A stretch of DNA of 14,072 nucleotides from an uncultured Collinsella sp. (GTDB lineage Bacteria; Actinomycetota; Coriobacteriia; Coriobacteriales; Coriobacteriaceae): contig URGF01000044.1 in the NCBI GenBank assembly GCA_900547285.1, positions 1 through 14,072 of the forward strand, read 5' to 3'. The notes beneath the pieces are model-generated. The model worked only from the letters and a program-made list of their open reading frames with translations. It did not search any database and was not told the DNA's origin. Shown piece by piece: positions 7,142 through 14,072 of the stretch. Position 1 is the stretch's first letter; every line of letters starts with the position of its first letter. The translations under genes and the position numbers were made by a program.

Positions 7142-7978
7142 CTACTCACTCCCCTTCTCGTCGTTGGTGACGGGAATAAAGCCCGCCTCGCGAATCTGCT
7201 TGTCCATCTTTTCGGACGTCACATAGTCGATGTAATCCTGCGCCTGCTGCGAAGGCACACCCTTCACAAAGAAGTAAAGGTCGCGCGAGATGGGATAGCC
7301 GCCACTCGCGACCGTCTTCTCGGACGCCTCAACATGATTGACCGAGACGGCCTTGACCGAGGTCTTGGCGTTGAGGCTATCGACGAAGCCCAGCGAAATG
7401 TAGCCAATGGCACCGCGCGAACGAGATACCACGTCGCGCACCTGGCCCGTGCCCGAAAGAACGGCCGAGCGGCGATCGAACGGGGTGCCGTCCATCACGA
7501 TGGTGCGAAAGGCCTCACGCGTGCCGGACGCCTCATCTCGGTTGATGACCTGAATCCTCAGGTCCTCGCCACCGACTTCTTTCCAGTTGGTGATCTTGCC
7601 GGCGTAAATATCGCGGAGCTGCTCGGTCGAGAGGTTATCGACCGGGTTATCGTCGTTCACGATGACCGCGATACCGTCGTGGGCAATGACGATGGGAGTC
7701 AGGCCCAGATCCTGTTCGTCGGCATTGAGTCCACGGGAGGAGCTGGCGATATCGGCCGTGCCGGCGCTGACGGCCTCGATGCCAGCGGAAGAACCCAAAC
7801 CGGAAACGAGCACGTCGATGCCGGTCTCCTCCTTAAAGCCCTCGGCCGCAATCTCGGCGATAGGAAGGCAGGTCGTGGAGCCAGCGACGGTAATGGAAGA
7901 GGTAGAAGATCCCGAAGAACAGGCGCACAGCGTAAGCGTAAGCACAGCGGCGCTCAGGACCGATACGATCTTTCTCAT
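7142..7978 (-). CDS. pstS: Phosphate-binding lipoprotein PstS
   Basis: A 278-residue extracytoplasmic phosphate receptor for the Pst transporter. Residues 1-20 form a lipoprotein signal: M-R-K, a hydrophobic stretch, then lipobox L17-C-A-C20, so the mature protein should be lipid-anchored at Cys20. Phosphate-binding family marks are A-G-S-T-T-C (32-37), the S-S-S-R-G-L loop (79-84), and N-R-D-E-A-S-G-T-R-E-A-F (146-157). F-V-K-G and a C-terminal G-F-I-P-V fit the PstS family. It is a little shorter than many PstS proteins. Its ATG overlaps the pgeF stop in the form ATGA, and no good ribosome binding site precedes it, so translation probably depends on coupling to pgeF. Confidence 0.95.
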   Translation of the reverse strand: MRKIVSVLSAAVLTLTLCACSSGSSTSSITVAGSTTCLPIAEIAAEGFKEETGIDVLVSGLGSSAGIEAVSAGTADIASSSRGLNADEQDLGLTPIVIAHDGIAVIVNDDNPVDNLSTEQLRDIYAGKITNWKEVGGEDLRIQVINRDEASGTREAFRTIVMDGTPFDRRSAVLSGTGQVRDVVSRSRGAIGYISLGFVDSLNAKTSVKAVSVNHVEASEKTVASGGYPISRDLYFFVKGVPSQQAQDYIDYVTSEKMDKQIREAGFIPVTNDEKGSE

Positions 7979-8775
7979 AGCATCACGCCGATCGCAGCAT
8001 GGCGCCCACAGGTGCCGCCCTCGTTACGGTAGGAATAAAAGCGGTCGTTCTGACGCACGGTCGAAAGCTGGGTATCCACGATATTATCCGCGTCGACACC
8101 GACATCTACCAGCGCCTCGCGAATGGCAGCGGAAAGATCGAGCATGCGAGAGGTACTCGCATCGATGCAAGAGAACTCGGCGGCAAAGCGATCCATGAGT
8201 TCCTGGGATACCTCATATTCGTCACCCAAGATATGGGGGCCGATATAGGCGGAAACGCCGCTCGCATCGCAACCGGCAGCATCGCAAAGCGCCTGGCACG
8301 CCTTGGCGGAAATGCGTGCAATCGTGCCCTTCCAACCGGAGTGCACCACGGCAAATCCGCCAGGGGCCACCAGCACCACGGGAACGCAGTCGGCAAAGCA
8401 GAGCAGCACGGGTACGTTATGCGCCGTACAGACGATGGCATCGCAGCCCTCGGCAATCTGCTCGCGGACGTCCTCAAGGTCATCGGCGCCGTTCGAGGTC
8501 ACCGCAACGATATGGTCACCATGGACCTGATTGGGAACGAGCAGGTTGTGCTCGCACTCGGCGGCACCCATAGCCTCGAGCGCGCGACGACGATTTTCTT
8601 GAACAGCAAAGGGATCATCGCCAACATGCGAGCCCAAGTTGAGTGAGGAGTACGCATCTTCGGAAACACCACCGGCGCGCTCGGTGAAGGCAAAGCGAAC
8701 ATCGGATGTCGCGCCTTCCACCAACGTAACTCCATCATGGTCGACACGCGAAACTTTGTCCGCACGTGCTGCCAT
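7975..8775 (-). CDS. pgeF: PgeF/YlmD (YfiH) family protein, DUF152 'laccase-domain'
   Basis: A 266-residue cytoplasmic protein of the family called polyphenol oxidase, YfiH/YlmD or PgeF. Family studies give two activities: removing wrongly built UDP-MurNAc-L-Ser from the cell-wall pathway, and purine-nucleoside phosphorylase/adenosine deaminase chemistry. Motifs are intact: P-N-Q-V-H85-G, F-A-D-C130-V-P-V, V-V-H145-S-G-W-K-G (His-Cys-His zinc site), I-G-P-H-I, and C-terminal F-Y-S-Y-R with T-C-G-R-H. The start at 8775 has AGGAGG seven bases upstream; a GTG at 8796 would place that site inside the gene. It is usual for this gene to follow ftsZ. Here the ftsZ terminator separates the two, and its stop overlaps the pstS start, making it the first gene of the phosphate operon. 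Confidence 0.92.
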   Translation of the reverse strand: MAARADKVSRVDHDGVTLVEGATSDVRFAFTERAGGVSEDAYSSLNLGSHVGDDPFAVQENRRRALEAMGAAECEHNLLVPNQVHGDHIVAVTSNGADDLEDVREQIAEGCDAIVCTAHNVPVLLCFADCVPVVLVAPGGFAVVHSGWKGTIARISAKACQALCDAAGCDASGVSAYIGPHILGDEYEVSQELMDRFAAEFSCIDASTSRMLDLSAAIREALVDVGVDADNIVDTQLSTVRQNDRFYSYRNEGGTCGRHAAIGVML

Positions 8776-8803
8776 ACTAAAGCCTCCTAATAACACAAGT
8801 ACC

Positions 8804-8840
8804 GCGGCATCGCCGCTACAGCCCGCGTTTATACGGCTGT
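8804..8840 (-). promoter_or_regulatory. Two tandem dyads in the pgeF-pst leader
   Basis: ACAGCC (8818-8823) and GGCTGT (8835-8840) form a perfect 6-bp inverted repeat around an 11-base AT-richer centre. On the minus strand that centre contains the -10-like TATAAA. Next to it, GCGGC (8804-8808) and GCCGC (8812-8816) form a 5-bp hairpin with a three-base loop, about 15 bases from the pgeF ribosome binding site. They could be mRNA structures in the leader, or the first could be an operator over a promoter. I cannot choose from sequence alone. Confidence 0.4.
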
Positions 8841-8880
8841 CATACTTCTCTAAAAGGATACCTGCTGCGCTGGAGGCAAT

Positions 8881-8897
8881 TGTAAAGGGAACGTAAA
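8881..8897 (-). promoter_or_regulatory. Candidate PHO-type direct-repeat box upstream of pgeF-pst
   Basis: On the minus strand: TTTACG, five bases, TTTACA, an 11-base direct repeat. PhoP and PhoB sites are built from hexamer or heptamer direct repeats with 11-base periodicity (TTAACA-like in Bacillus). Twenty bases downstream is a -10-like TATCCT (8855-8860), which would place the repeat over about -33 to -49, fitting a class II activator site. There is no good -35. TTTAC words also occur upstream of ftsZ, so the match is not specific. Confidence 0.35.
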
Positions 8898-8925
8898 GAG
8901 ATTGGAGGTTCTAGTTTACAAAGTC

Positions 8926-8959
8926 GAAATAAAAAGGGCGCGTCCATACGGACACGCCC
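8926..8959 (-). terminator. Rho-independent terminator of ftsZ
   Basis: GGGCG-C-GTCC (8936-8945) pairs with GGAC-A-CGCCC (8950-8959): nine pairs, one C/A mismatch, four-base loop. On the minus strand it is followed by TTTTTATTTC (complement of 8926-8935). It lies about 26 bases after the ftsZ stop and splits the division cluster from pgeF-pst. Confidence 0.88.
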
Positions 8960-8985
8960 CTGTGCACAACAATGCAAAGAACGAC

Positions 8986-10140
8986 TTAGAAGCTACCGCG
9001 CTTCAGGAAGTCGGGAAGCTCGAACTGATCGTTGCCGAAGTTAGGAAGCTCGGTGCCACCGACGTTGCGGGTCGGAGCGGCCTGGGCCGGGCTCGTGGCA
9101 GGAGCGGTGCGCTGCGGCTCAGCGGAGGCAGCGGCCTTGCTCTGAGACTGCTGAGCAGCAAAGAGCTCGTCCTGACGGTTGACGTTGGAGTCGGAGAAGC
9201 CCGTAGCGATGACGGTGATACGCACCTGATCGCCCAGGGACTCGTCGACAACGGTACCGAAGATGATGTTGGCCTCGGGGTCGACGGCGTTGGCGACAAC
9301 GTCGGCGGCGTCGCTGATCTCCTGGATGCCCAGGTCCTTGGAACCGGCGATGGAGAGCAGCACGCGTGTGGCACCATCGATGGAGCTCTCGAGCAGCGGG
9401 CTGGAGATGGCCTGCTGGGCTGCGTCGACGGCACGGGTATCCCCAGAAGAGGTACCGATACCCATCATGGCGGTACCGGCCTGCTTCATGATGGTCTTAA
9501 CATCGGCGAAGTCCAGGTTGATGATACCGGGGACGGTGATGAGGTCGGTGATGCCCTGGGTGCCCTGGGAAAGGACGCCATCGGCAATCGCGAAGGCCTC
9601 GAGCATGGTGGTCTTCTTCTCGGCGATGTCGAGCAGCTTATCGTTAGGGATGACGATCATGGTGTCAACGCAATCGGAGAGGGTCTTAATGCCCTCCTCG
9701 GCGCTCTTCTTACGCTTGCGGCCCTCGAAGGTGAAGGGCTTGGTCACGACAGCGACGGTCAGCGCACCGACCTCGTTCATCGCGATATCGGCAACGATGG
9801 GAGCAGCGCCGGTACCGGTGCCACCGCCCTCGCCGCAGGTGATGAAGACCATGTCGGCGCCAGCGAGCGCCTCGGCAATGTCGTCGCGGGACTCATCGGC
9901 AGCCTTGCGGCCAACCTCGGGGTTGGCGCCGGCGCCCAGGCCGCGGGTAAGGTCGGTGCCGATGTGCACCTTGATATCGGCATCAGAGATCGCGAGTGCC
10001 TGAGCATCGGTGTTGATGGCAACAAACTCGACGCCGCGGATGCCCTCTTCGATCATTCGATTGACCGCGTTGGTACCGCCGCCGCCGACGCCGACCACCT
10101 TAATGACGGCAAGGTAGTTGTTGATCTCTGTCTCGTGCAT
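8986..10140 (-). CDS. ftsZ: Cell division GTPase FtsZ
   Basis: A 384-residue tubulin-like GTPase that builds the Z-ring. The N-terminal [13 protein letters not shown] (15-27) and I-N-T-D (42-45) are typical. The tubulin signature reads [10 protein letters not shown] (102-111). E104 stands where Met or Leu is usual (E. coli A-G-M-G-G-G-T-G-T-G), and the codon is a clear GAG. The T7 synergy loop N208-L-D210-F-A-D213 is intact. A Gln/Ala/Pro-rich linker (about 317-360) ends in the conserved C-terminal peptide with E-L-P-D-F-L-K-R, the SepF docking site. The start at 10140 has GGAGG six bases upstream; a further 10 residues to 10170 are not family-like. No ftsA lies between ftsQ and ftsZ. A terminator follows, so ftsZ ends its transcript. 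Confidence 0.97.
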   Translation of the reverse strand: MHETEINNYLAVIKVVGVGGGGTNAVNRMIEEGIRGVEFVAINTDAQALAISDADIKVHIGTDLTRGLGAGANPEVGRKAADESRDDIAEALAGADMVFITCGEGGGTGTGAAPIVADIAMNEVGALTVAVVTKPFTFEGRKRKKSAEEGIKTLSDCVDTMIVIPNDKLLDIAEKKTTMLEAFAIADGVLSQGTQGITDLITVPGIINLDFADVKTIMKQAGTAMMGIGTSSGDTRAVDAAQQAISSPLLESSIDGATRVLLSIAGSKDLGIQEISDAADVVANAVDPEANIIFGTVVDESLGDQVRITVIATGFSDSNVNRQDELFAAQQSQSKAAASAEPQRTAPATSPAQAAPTRNVGGTELPNFGNDQFELPDFLKRGSF

Positions 10141-10339
10141 GTCGGTCCTCCGAACAAAGGTTATAGCCATAGCATGGGTCGACCCCTGCGCACATTAACC
10201 TTCAGGTTGAAAGTAAATGCAAAGGTAAACCGTATTATGGTTGCACATTATGAACGTATCAGTCAAATAATTGACCGTGAAAACCAAACAAACCAGATAA
10301 ACGGCGTGGTATGGCCCCTCAACAAAGCATCAACCAGCG
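10141..10339 (-). promoter_or_regulatory. AT-rich ftsZ upstream region with dyads
   Basis: This 199-base gap, where ftsA would sit in many bacteria, encodes nothing convincing and is much richer in A/T than its surroundings. It holds a perfect dyad GTCAA-N4-TTGAC (10262-10275) whose TTGAC arms could act as -35 elements, and a second dyad AACCT-N2-AGGTT (10197-10208). On the minus strand, TAATAC, CATAAT and TATAAC are -10-like, but none has ideal spacing from TTGAC. A TTTAC pair with 12-base spacing also occurs (around 10214-10230). It most likely carries an ftsZ promoter. Confidence 0.5.
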
Positions 10340-11596
10340 CTACGAGGTCGGAGCATTCCTAAATGTGTAGTTACCCGGAGAGCGCACATTAATATACGTT
10401 ACGCCCTCTACCTGCGAAAGCAACTTGGTGACTACGCGTTCCTTCTTGGCGATATCGTCCGAATCGCCCAGCGACACCTCAATGCCGTTATTGAGATTTG
10501 CCGAGATGGCTTCGACCGAAGGCGTGGAAATATCCTTGACTTGTCCCAAGAACTCGCTCGAAAAACCACGCACATAATCCAGGCCGGCCTTAACGGCTTT
10601 GGAGTTCGCCGCCTGACCGGAAACCGGAGCGACATCCGCCGAGACATCAGTCAACAACACCGCGCCATAATGCTTAGCGAGCGCCAGCGCGGCATCGATT
10701 CCGGTCAGGGTATTTGAGCCCTGCCCTGTCGTGATAACGTTGCCCTGGTCGTCCACTTCGACCGACGTCGACAGCGGGGCGATCCAGGTGTCATCATCCC
10801 CGATGGCCCAGGCAAGGTCATCGGAGCTGATATAGGCAATTGCGATGACCTTGCGCTCCATCGGCGTGATGATGAGCGTATGCGGGAACTGACGCTGCAC
10901 ATCCACGCCCGAGACCCACGGGTTCTGCTTGAGGTCCTCGGTAATCTGGTCGGGATCGACATTAAAAAGCGACGTTCCCTCGGGCAAATCGATCAGCTGG
11001 ATAGCATCGTGCTTCGTCACATGCTCGCTGCCTTGAATCTGAATATCAGTGGCGGTAAACAATCCAGAGTTAATCACCACGATGGCAACGACGACGAGCA
11101 CGGCCAAGGCGGCCAGAACGCCGCCCACGATTTTGCCTTTGCCTGCAACGACAGAAGCGGCGTCTGATGTTTTATTTGCCATCGCCCCAAGTGAAGACAA
11201 CGGGTTGACACCTTTTTTACTCGAAGGCTTCTTGGCGGTAGCCGGCACCGATGTCAGCGAGCGCGGTTTCGATGCGCCCAGCGTGCGACCCGGACGAGCC
11301 GCATTAGTTCCCGTCAAGGGCTTAGGAGTTGCCATGGGACGGGCAGGCTTGGCGCCCATAACAGGCTTTGACGTCACCGAGGGACGCAAGGACTTTTTTG
11401 CGGCCGGACGATTACCGAGCTGAGAGCCGACGACCGGACGACTGGTCTGTCGAGCATGCCCGACAGACTTAGAGCGCGCGACGGTATTGCGTTGAGGTTT
11501 GGCAGGCGCGCCGGAACGCCCTCCGGCGCGGCGGAAGGTGGGTTTCGATGCTCTAGAAGCCGAGGAATTTAACTTCCGGTCTGAGCTCGATGCCAT
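10340..11596 (-). CDS. ftsQ: Cell division protein FtsQ (POTRA domain)
   Basis: A 418-residue bitopic membrane protein that links early and late divisome parts through FtsB/FtsL. Residues 1-150 are a long, low-complexity, strongly basic cytoplasmic tail (Lys, Arg, Ala, Pro, Ser, Thr). One transmembrane helix spans about 156-177. The POTRA domain follows (about 183-250) with I-Q-I-Q-G-S-E-H-V-T, the G-T-S-L-F-N-V-D segment and N-P-W-V-S-G-V-D-V-Q-R-Q-F-P-H-T-L, the most diagnostic stretch. The rest is the FtsQ beta domain. The ATG lies 44 bases inside the end of murB, with GAGGGAGG just three bases before it, a slightly short spacing. Most FtsQ proteins are 250-300 residues; the excess is the tail. 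Confidence 0.93.
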   Translation of the reverse strand: MASSSDRKLNSSASRASKPTFRRAGGRSGAPAKPQRNTVARSKSVGHARQTSRPVVGSQLGNRPAAKKSLRPSVTSKPVMGAKPARPMATPKPLTGTNAARPGRTLGASKPRSLTSVPATAKKPSSKKGVNPLSSLGAMANKTSDAASVVAGKGKIVGGVLAALAVLVVVAIVVINSGLFTATDIQIQGSEHVTKHDAIQLIDLPEGTSLFNVDPDQITEDLKQNPWVSGVDVQRQFPHTLIITPMERKVIAIAYISSDDLAWAIGDDDTWIAPLSTSVEVDDQGNVITTGQGSNTLTGIDAALALAKHYGAVLLTDVSADVAPVSGQAANSKAVKAGLDYVRGFSSEFLGQVKDISTPSVEAISANLNNGIEVSLGDSDDIAKKERVVTKLLSQVEGVTYINVRSPGNYTFRNAPTS

Positions 11597-12464
11597 ACGC
11601 CTCCCTCACCTTTCCGTGCACATGTCTGATAACCGCGGCAACGTCATCGGCCGAGGCAGTTCCGTTATTAACGATAAAATTAGCGTGAACGGGCGAAACT
11701 TCCGCGCCGCCAATCGAAAAACCCTTTAATCCACAATCCTCGATAAGCTTGCCCACACTCGCATCGGGCGGGTTACGAAAGACCGACCCGCAGGATGCGC
11801 GACCCATGGGCTGCGTACGCTTGCGCCTCGTCAGGTACCGTTCCATGCGCTCGCGAATATCGGCCTTGGGCGCCGGTTTAAGCTTGAGCACGCACTCGAG
11901 GATGATCTCATTGCGGGGAAGGCTACATTCGCGGTAGCCCCAAGTGATCTCGGACCCCGCATAATGCTTGATACCGGATGCCGGGTCAAACGTTACGACA
12001 TCCTCAACCAGCGAGCCAATCCACTCGGTCCGTGTGCCGGCATTCATAGATATCGCACCACCGACCGAACCAGGGATGCCAACGGCAAACTCAAGGCCCG
12101 AGAGGCTACGCGACAGGGCATCGTTGACCAGGCGCGCAAACATCACGCCCGCACCGACCGTCAGCGTACAACCATCATCGGCAACAACCGTGCGCTGAAA
12201 CTCACGTCCCAGCGCAATAACGGCACCGCGATAACCGCCATCGGCAACCAGCAGATTGGAGCCCTTGCCGATGATAACCCACGGCACCTGCTCGCGATCG
12301 AGCACCGCCACGGCGCGGCGGAGGGCATGATAGCTATGGCACGTCACAAAGAGGTCGGCCTTGCCGCCGATACGATAGCTCGTATGACGCGCAAGGCGCT
12401 CGTCCTCGATCACATCCGTGTCAATCATACCCGAGAGCGCCATGACGGCGTTAAACAGACCCAT
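11553..12464 (-). CDS. murB: UDP-N-acetylenolpyruvoylglucosamine reductase MurB
   Basis: A 303-residue FAD enzyme that uses NADPH to reduce UDP-GlcNAc-enolpyruvate to UDP-MurNAc in the cytoplasm. FAD-binding marks are T-S-Y-R-I-G-G (28-34), I-I-G-K-G-S-N-L-L-V (64-73) and G-I-P-G-S-V-G-G-A-I-S-M-N-A-G (129-143). The catalytic set appears complete: R178 in W-G-Y-R-E, S227 in C-G-S-V-F-R-N-P and E297 near the C-terminus. The compact Y-R-E-C form without a long insert fits type II MurB. It starts five bases after the murC stop with only a weak A/G-rich upstream site, so translation is likely coupled to murC. Its 3' end overlaps ftsQ by 44 bases. Confidence 0.96.
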   Translation of the reverse strand: MGLFNAVMALSGMIDTDVIEDERLARHTSYRIGGKADLFVTCHSYHALRRAVAVLDREQVPWVIIGKGSNLLVADGGYRGAVIALGREFQRTVVADDGCTLTVGAGVMFARLVNDALSRSLSGLEFAVGIPGSVGGAISMNAGTRTEWIGSLVEDVVTFDPASGIKHYAGSEITWGYRECSLPRNEIILECVLKLKPAPKADIRERMERYLTRRKRTQPMGRASCGSVFRNPPDASVGKLIEDCGLKGFSIGGAEVSPVHANFIVNNGTASADDVAAVIRHVHGKVREAYGIELRPEVKFLGF

Positions 12465-12469
12465 TAGAC

Positions 12470-13888
12470 TTAAGCGTCTTTCTTGGCAGTCAGATACTCA
12501 ATGAACTCGGGACCGACAGTCGTAACGTCACCGGCACCCATGGTGAGCAGCAGGTCGCCCTCGCCCACCATCTGCTCGAGCTCCTGATTGAGCTCAAGAC
12601 GGCTGGAGCAGTACACGACCTCCTTGCCAGGATGCTTGGCGCGCACGGTATCGGCGAGCATCTTAGAGGTGACACCCGGAATGGGCATCTCGCCAGCCGA
12701 GAACACATCAATCAGCAGCAGTTTATCGGCATTGGCAAATGCATCGGCAAAGTCGTCGCACAGGGCCTGCAGGCGCGAATAGCGGTGCGGCTGGAACACA
12801 ACGTCGACGTGCTTGTAGCCCAGCGACGAAGCAGCAGCAAGCGTCGCCTTGATCTCGGTGGGGTGATGGCCGTAATCATCGACCACGGTGATGCCATCGA
12901 TATCGCCCACGTGGGTAAAGCGACGACGGACGCCCTCAAAGCTCGAGAGCGCCTTGGCGGCGGCGTCGATATCAAGGCCCAGGACATGTGCGACGGTGAG
13001 CACCGCCGTGGCGTTGAGCATGTTGTGGCGACCGGGATTGCTCTTGATCTCCACAGCATGCTCAGTGCCGTCCTCAAAGCGAACGATAAAGTCACTCTGG
13101 ATGCCCTTAACATCCGGGTGCATGCAGACGATGTCGTTGCTCTCGGCAAAGCCGTAGGAAAGCACGTGACGGCCCGTCGACTTGGCGAGCTCGACCAGAT
13201 GCGGGTCCTCGCCGCAGACGATGACAGTGCCGTCCTCGCCCACCAGGCTCATGAATTTGGCGAAAGTCGCCTCGATCTCCTCGATACCCGAGTAGTGATC
13301 TAGGTGGTCGGCCTCGACGTTGGTCACAATGACTACGTTGGGGTTCAGGAACAGGAAGGAGCTGTCGGACTCGTCGGCCTCGGCGACAAAGTAGTCGCCC
13401 GAGCCGTTCTTGCCGTTCGTGTCATAGCCCTCGACGATGCCACCGATCAAGAAGCTCGGATCCAGACCCATGCGGTCGAGCATGGTGGCGCACATCGAAG
13501 ACGTGGTGGTCTTGCCATGCGTGCCGGCAACAGCGACAGTCGTGTAGCCGTGGCCCAAAGCAGAGAGCATCTTGGCACGGGGCCACACGGGAATACCAAG
13601 CTCACGAGCGCGCACGAGTTCAGGGTTGGACTCCGGAATAGCGGTAGAGACAACAACCACGTCGGGCTTGACCTCGTCGATCGTGGCGGCCTCATGACCC
13701 ACATGCACCTTCACACCAGCGCGGGTAAGCTGGCGGATATAACGTGACGTCTTAAGGTCGGAGCCGGTAACGGCATAACCGCGCTCGTGCAGAACGAGGG
13801 CGATGCCGCTCATGCCGGCGCCGCCGATACCGATAAAGTGGGCGCTCTTAAACTCGGGCGCGGAGGTTGCAGTCTGGGAATCAGCCAT
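12470..13888 (-). CDS. murC: UDP-N-acetylmuramate--L-alanine ligase MurC
   Basis: A 472-residue cytoplasmic ATP-dependent ligase that adds L-Ala to UDP-MurNAc, the first amino acid of the peptidoglycan stem. Domain 1 shows the UDP-binding G-I-G-G-A-G-M-S-G loop (20-28). Domain 2 has the ATP loop A-G-T-H-G-K-T-T-T (121-129), A-E-A-D-E-S-D, and N-V-E-A-D-H-L-D-H-Y. Domain 3 has D-D-Y-G-H-H-P-T-E-I and F-Q-P-H-R-Y-S-R. Length is normal. I start at ATG 13888; its AAGGAG is 11 bases upstream, which is long. An in-frame GTG at 13915 is possible but has a poor site and adds nine unlikely residues. The 97 bases before it, after murG, hold no clear promoter or terminator. Confidence 0.96.
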   Translation of the reverse strand: MADSQTATSAPEFKSAHFIGIGGAGMSGIALVLHERGYAVTGSDLKTSRYIRQLTRAGVKVHVGHEAATIDEVKPDVVVVSTAIPESNPELVRARELGIPVWPRAKMLSALGHGYTTVAVAGTHGKTTTSSMCATMLDRMGLDPSFLIGGIVEGYDTNGKNGSGDYFVAEADESDSSFLFLNPNVVIVTNVEADHLDHYSGIEEIEATFAKFMSLVGEDGTVIVCGEDPHLVELAKSTGRHVLSYGFAESNDIVCMHPDVKGIQSDFIVRFEDGTEHAVEIKSNPGRHNMLNATAVLTVAHVLGLDIDAAAKALSSFEGVRRRFTHVGDIDGITVVDDYGHHPTEIKATLAAASSLGYKHVDVVFQPHRYSRLQALCDDFADAFANADKLLLIDVFSAGEMPIPGVTSKMLADTVRAKHPGKEVVYCSSRLELNQELEQMVGEGDLLLTMGAGDVTTVGPEFIEYLTAKKDA

Positions 13889-13985
13889 GTGCTCGTGTAC
13901 TCCTTGCGTAAACACTGCCTGTAACCCGTTAACTGTACCGCACCTACCGCATCAGCGCGAGGGCGACCGACGATATCCCGTCTAA

Positions 13986-14072
13986 CTAACGCAAACCCTC
14001 TACCGCATCCGCCAGAAGAGCGGCGGCCCTATCCTGAGCCAGACCACGCGCCGCCTGACGCATGGCGTCGCG
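13986..14072 (-). CDS. murG: C-terminal end of an upstream gene, probably murG (partial)
   Basis: The last 28 codons of a minus-strand gene run off the window edge and end in TAG at 13986-13988. The residues are R-D-A-M-R-Q-A-A-R-G-L-A-Q-D, then A-A-A-L-L-A-D-A-V-E-G-L-R. This Ala/Arg/Leu helix is like the C-terminal helix of MurG, the lipid II-forming GlcNAc transferase, and murG normally stands directly before murC. The identity rests mainly on position, since no catalytic part is in view. Confidence 0.6.
   Translation of the reverse strand, partial: RDAMRQAARGLAQDRAAALLADAVEGLR

Noticed and set aside
7141..7149. GTG start for pstC overlapping pstS
   Set aside because: The ribosome binding site is spaced correctly for ATG 7140 and too close for the GTG.
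8837..8844. CTGTCATA, identical to half of the E. coli PHO box
   Set aside because: Only one half-site with no second repeat at 11-base spacing, and it lies within the leader dyad; treated as chance.
8902..10362. Long plus-strand open frame (about 486 codons) opposite ftsZ
   Set aside because: It is antisense to an intact, unmistakable ftsZ, has low-complexity Gly/Asp/Val content and no family resemblance; typical of high-GC mirror frames.

Overview
The window reads as a chromosomal piece of a high-GC actinobacterium, most likely class Coriobacteriia (Collinsella-like). This placement is an inference from gene content and protein style, not from a database search. Pointers are: a division and cell-wall cluster that has SepF and DivIVA but no ftsA; an FtsQ with a long basic cytoplasmic tail; a DivIVA with the actinobacterial K-R-G-Y motif; and mostly C/G-ending codons on the minus strand.

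Layout. Positions 1-162 are an unusually T/G-rich leader with repeated TTTGG words. A nitroreductase gene follows on the plus strand (163-693). A strong terminator for it (741-778) faces a second terminator (804-833) for the minus-strand block. All remaining genes are on the minus strand. In transcription order (right to left) they are: murG (3' end only), murC, murB, ftsQ, ftsZ, a terminator, pgeF, pstS, pstC, pstA, pstB, phoU, a strong hairpin, yggS, sepF, yggT, divIVA and a terminator.

How they work together. murG/murC/murB act in peptidoglycan precursor synthesis. FtsQ and FtsZ are core division proteins. SepF is the likely FtsZ membrane tether in place of FtsA. YggT and DivIVA are the usual distal partners, and PgeF and YggS are the usual small companions of this cluster. 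The odd part is a complete high-affinity phosphate transport operon (pstSCAB-phoU) placed between pgeF and yggS, which are usually close neighbours. The pgeF stop overlaps the pstS start by four bases (ATGA), and ftsZ ends in its own terminator. pgeF-pstSCAB-phoU therefore looks like one transcription unit, with a candidate direct-repeat PHO-type box and two leader dyads upstream of pgeF.

Most notable points: the pst insertion and its coupling to pgeF; a yggT gene that appears to start at ATC and lies in the same frame as sepF behind a single stop codon; a Glu in the FtsZ GTP-binding signature where Met or Leu is usual; a PhoU with degenerate metal motifs; and the sharp compositional anomaly at the left edge. 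I saw no tRNA, rRNA, CRISPR array, insertion sequence or phage feature, and no system that is clearly undescribed.
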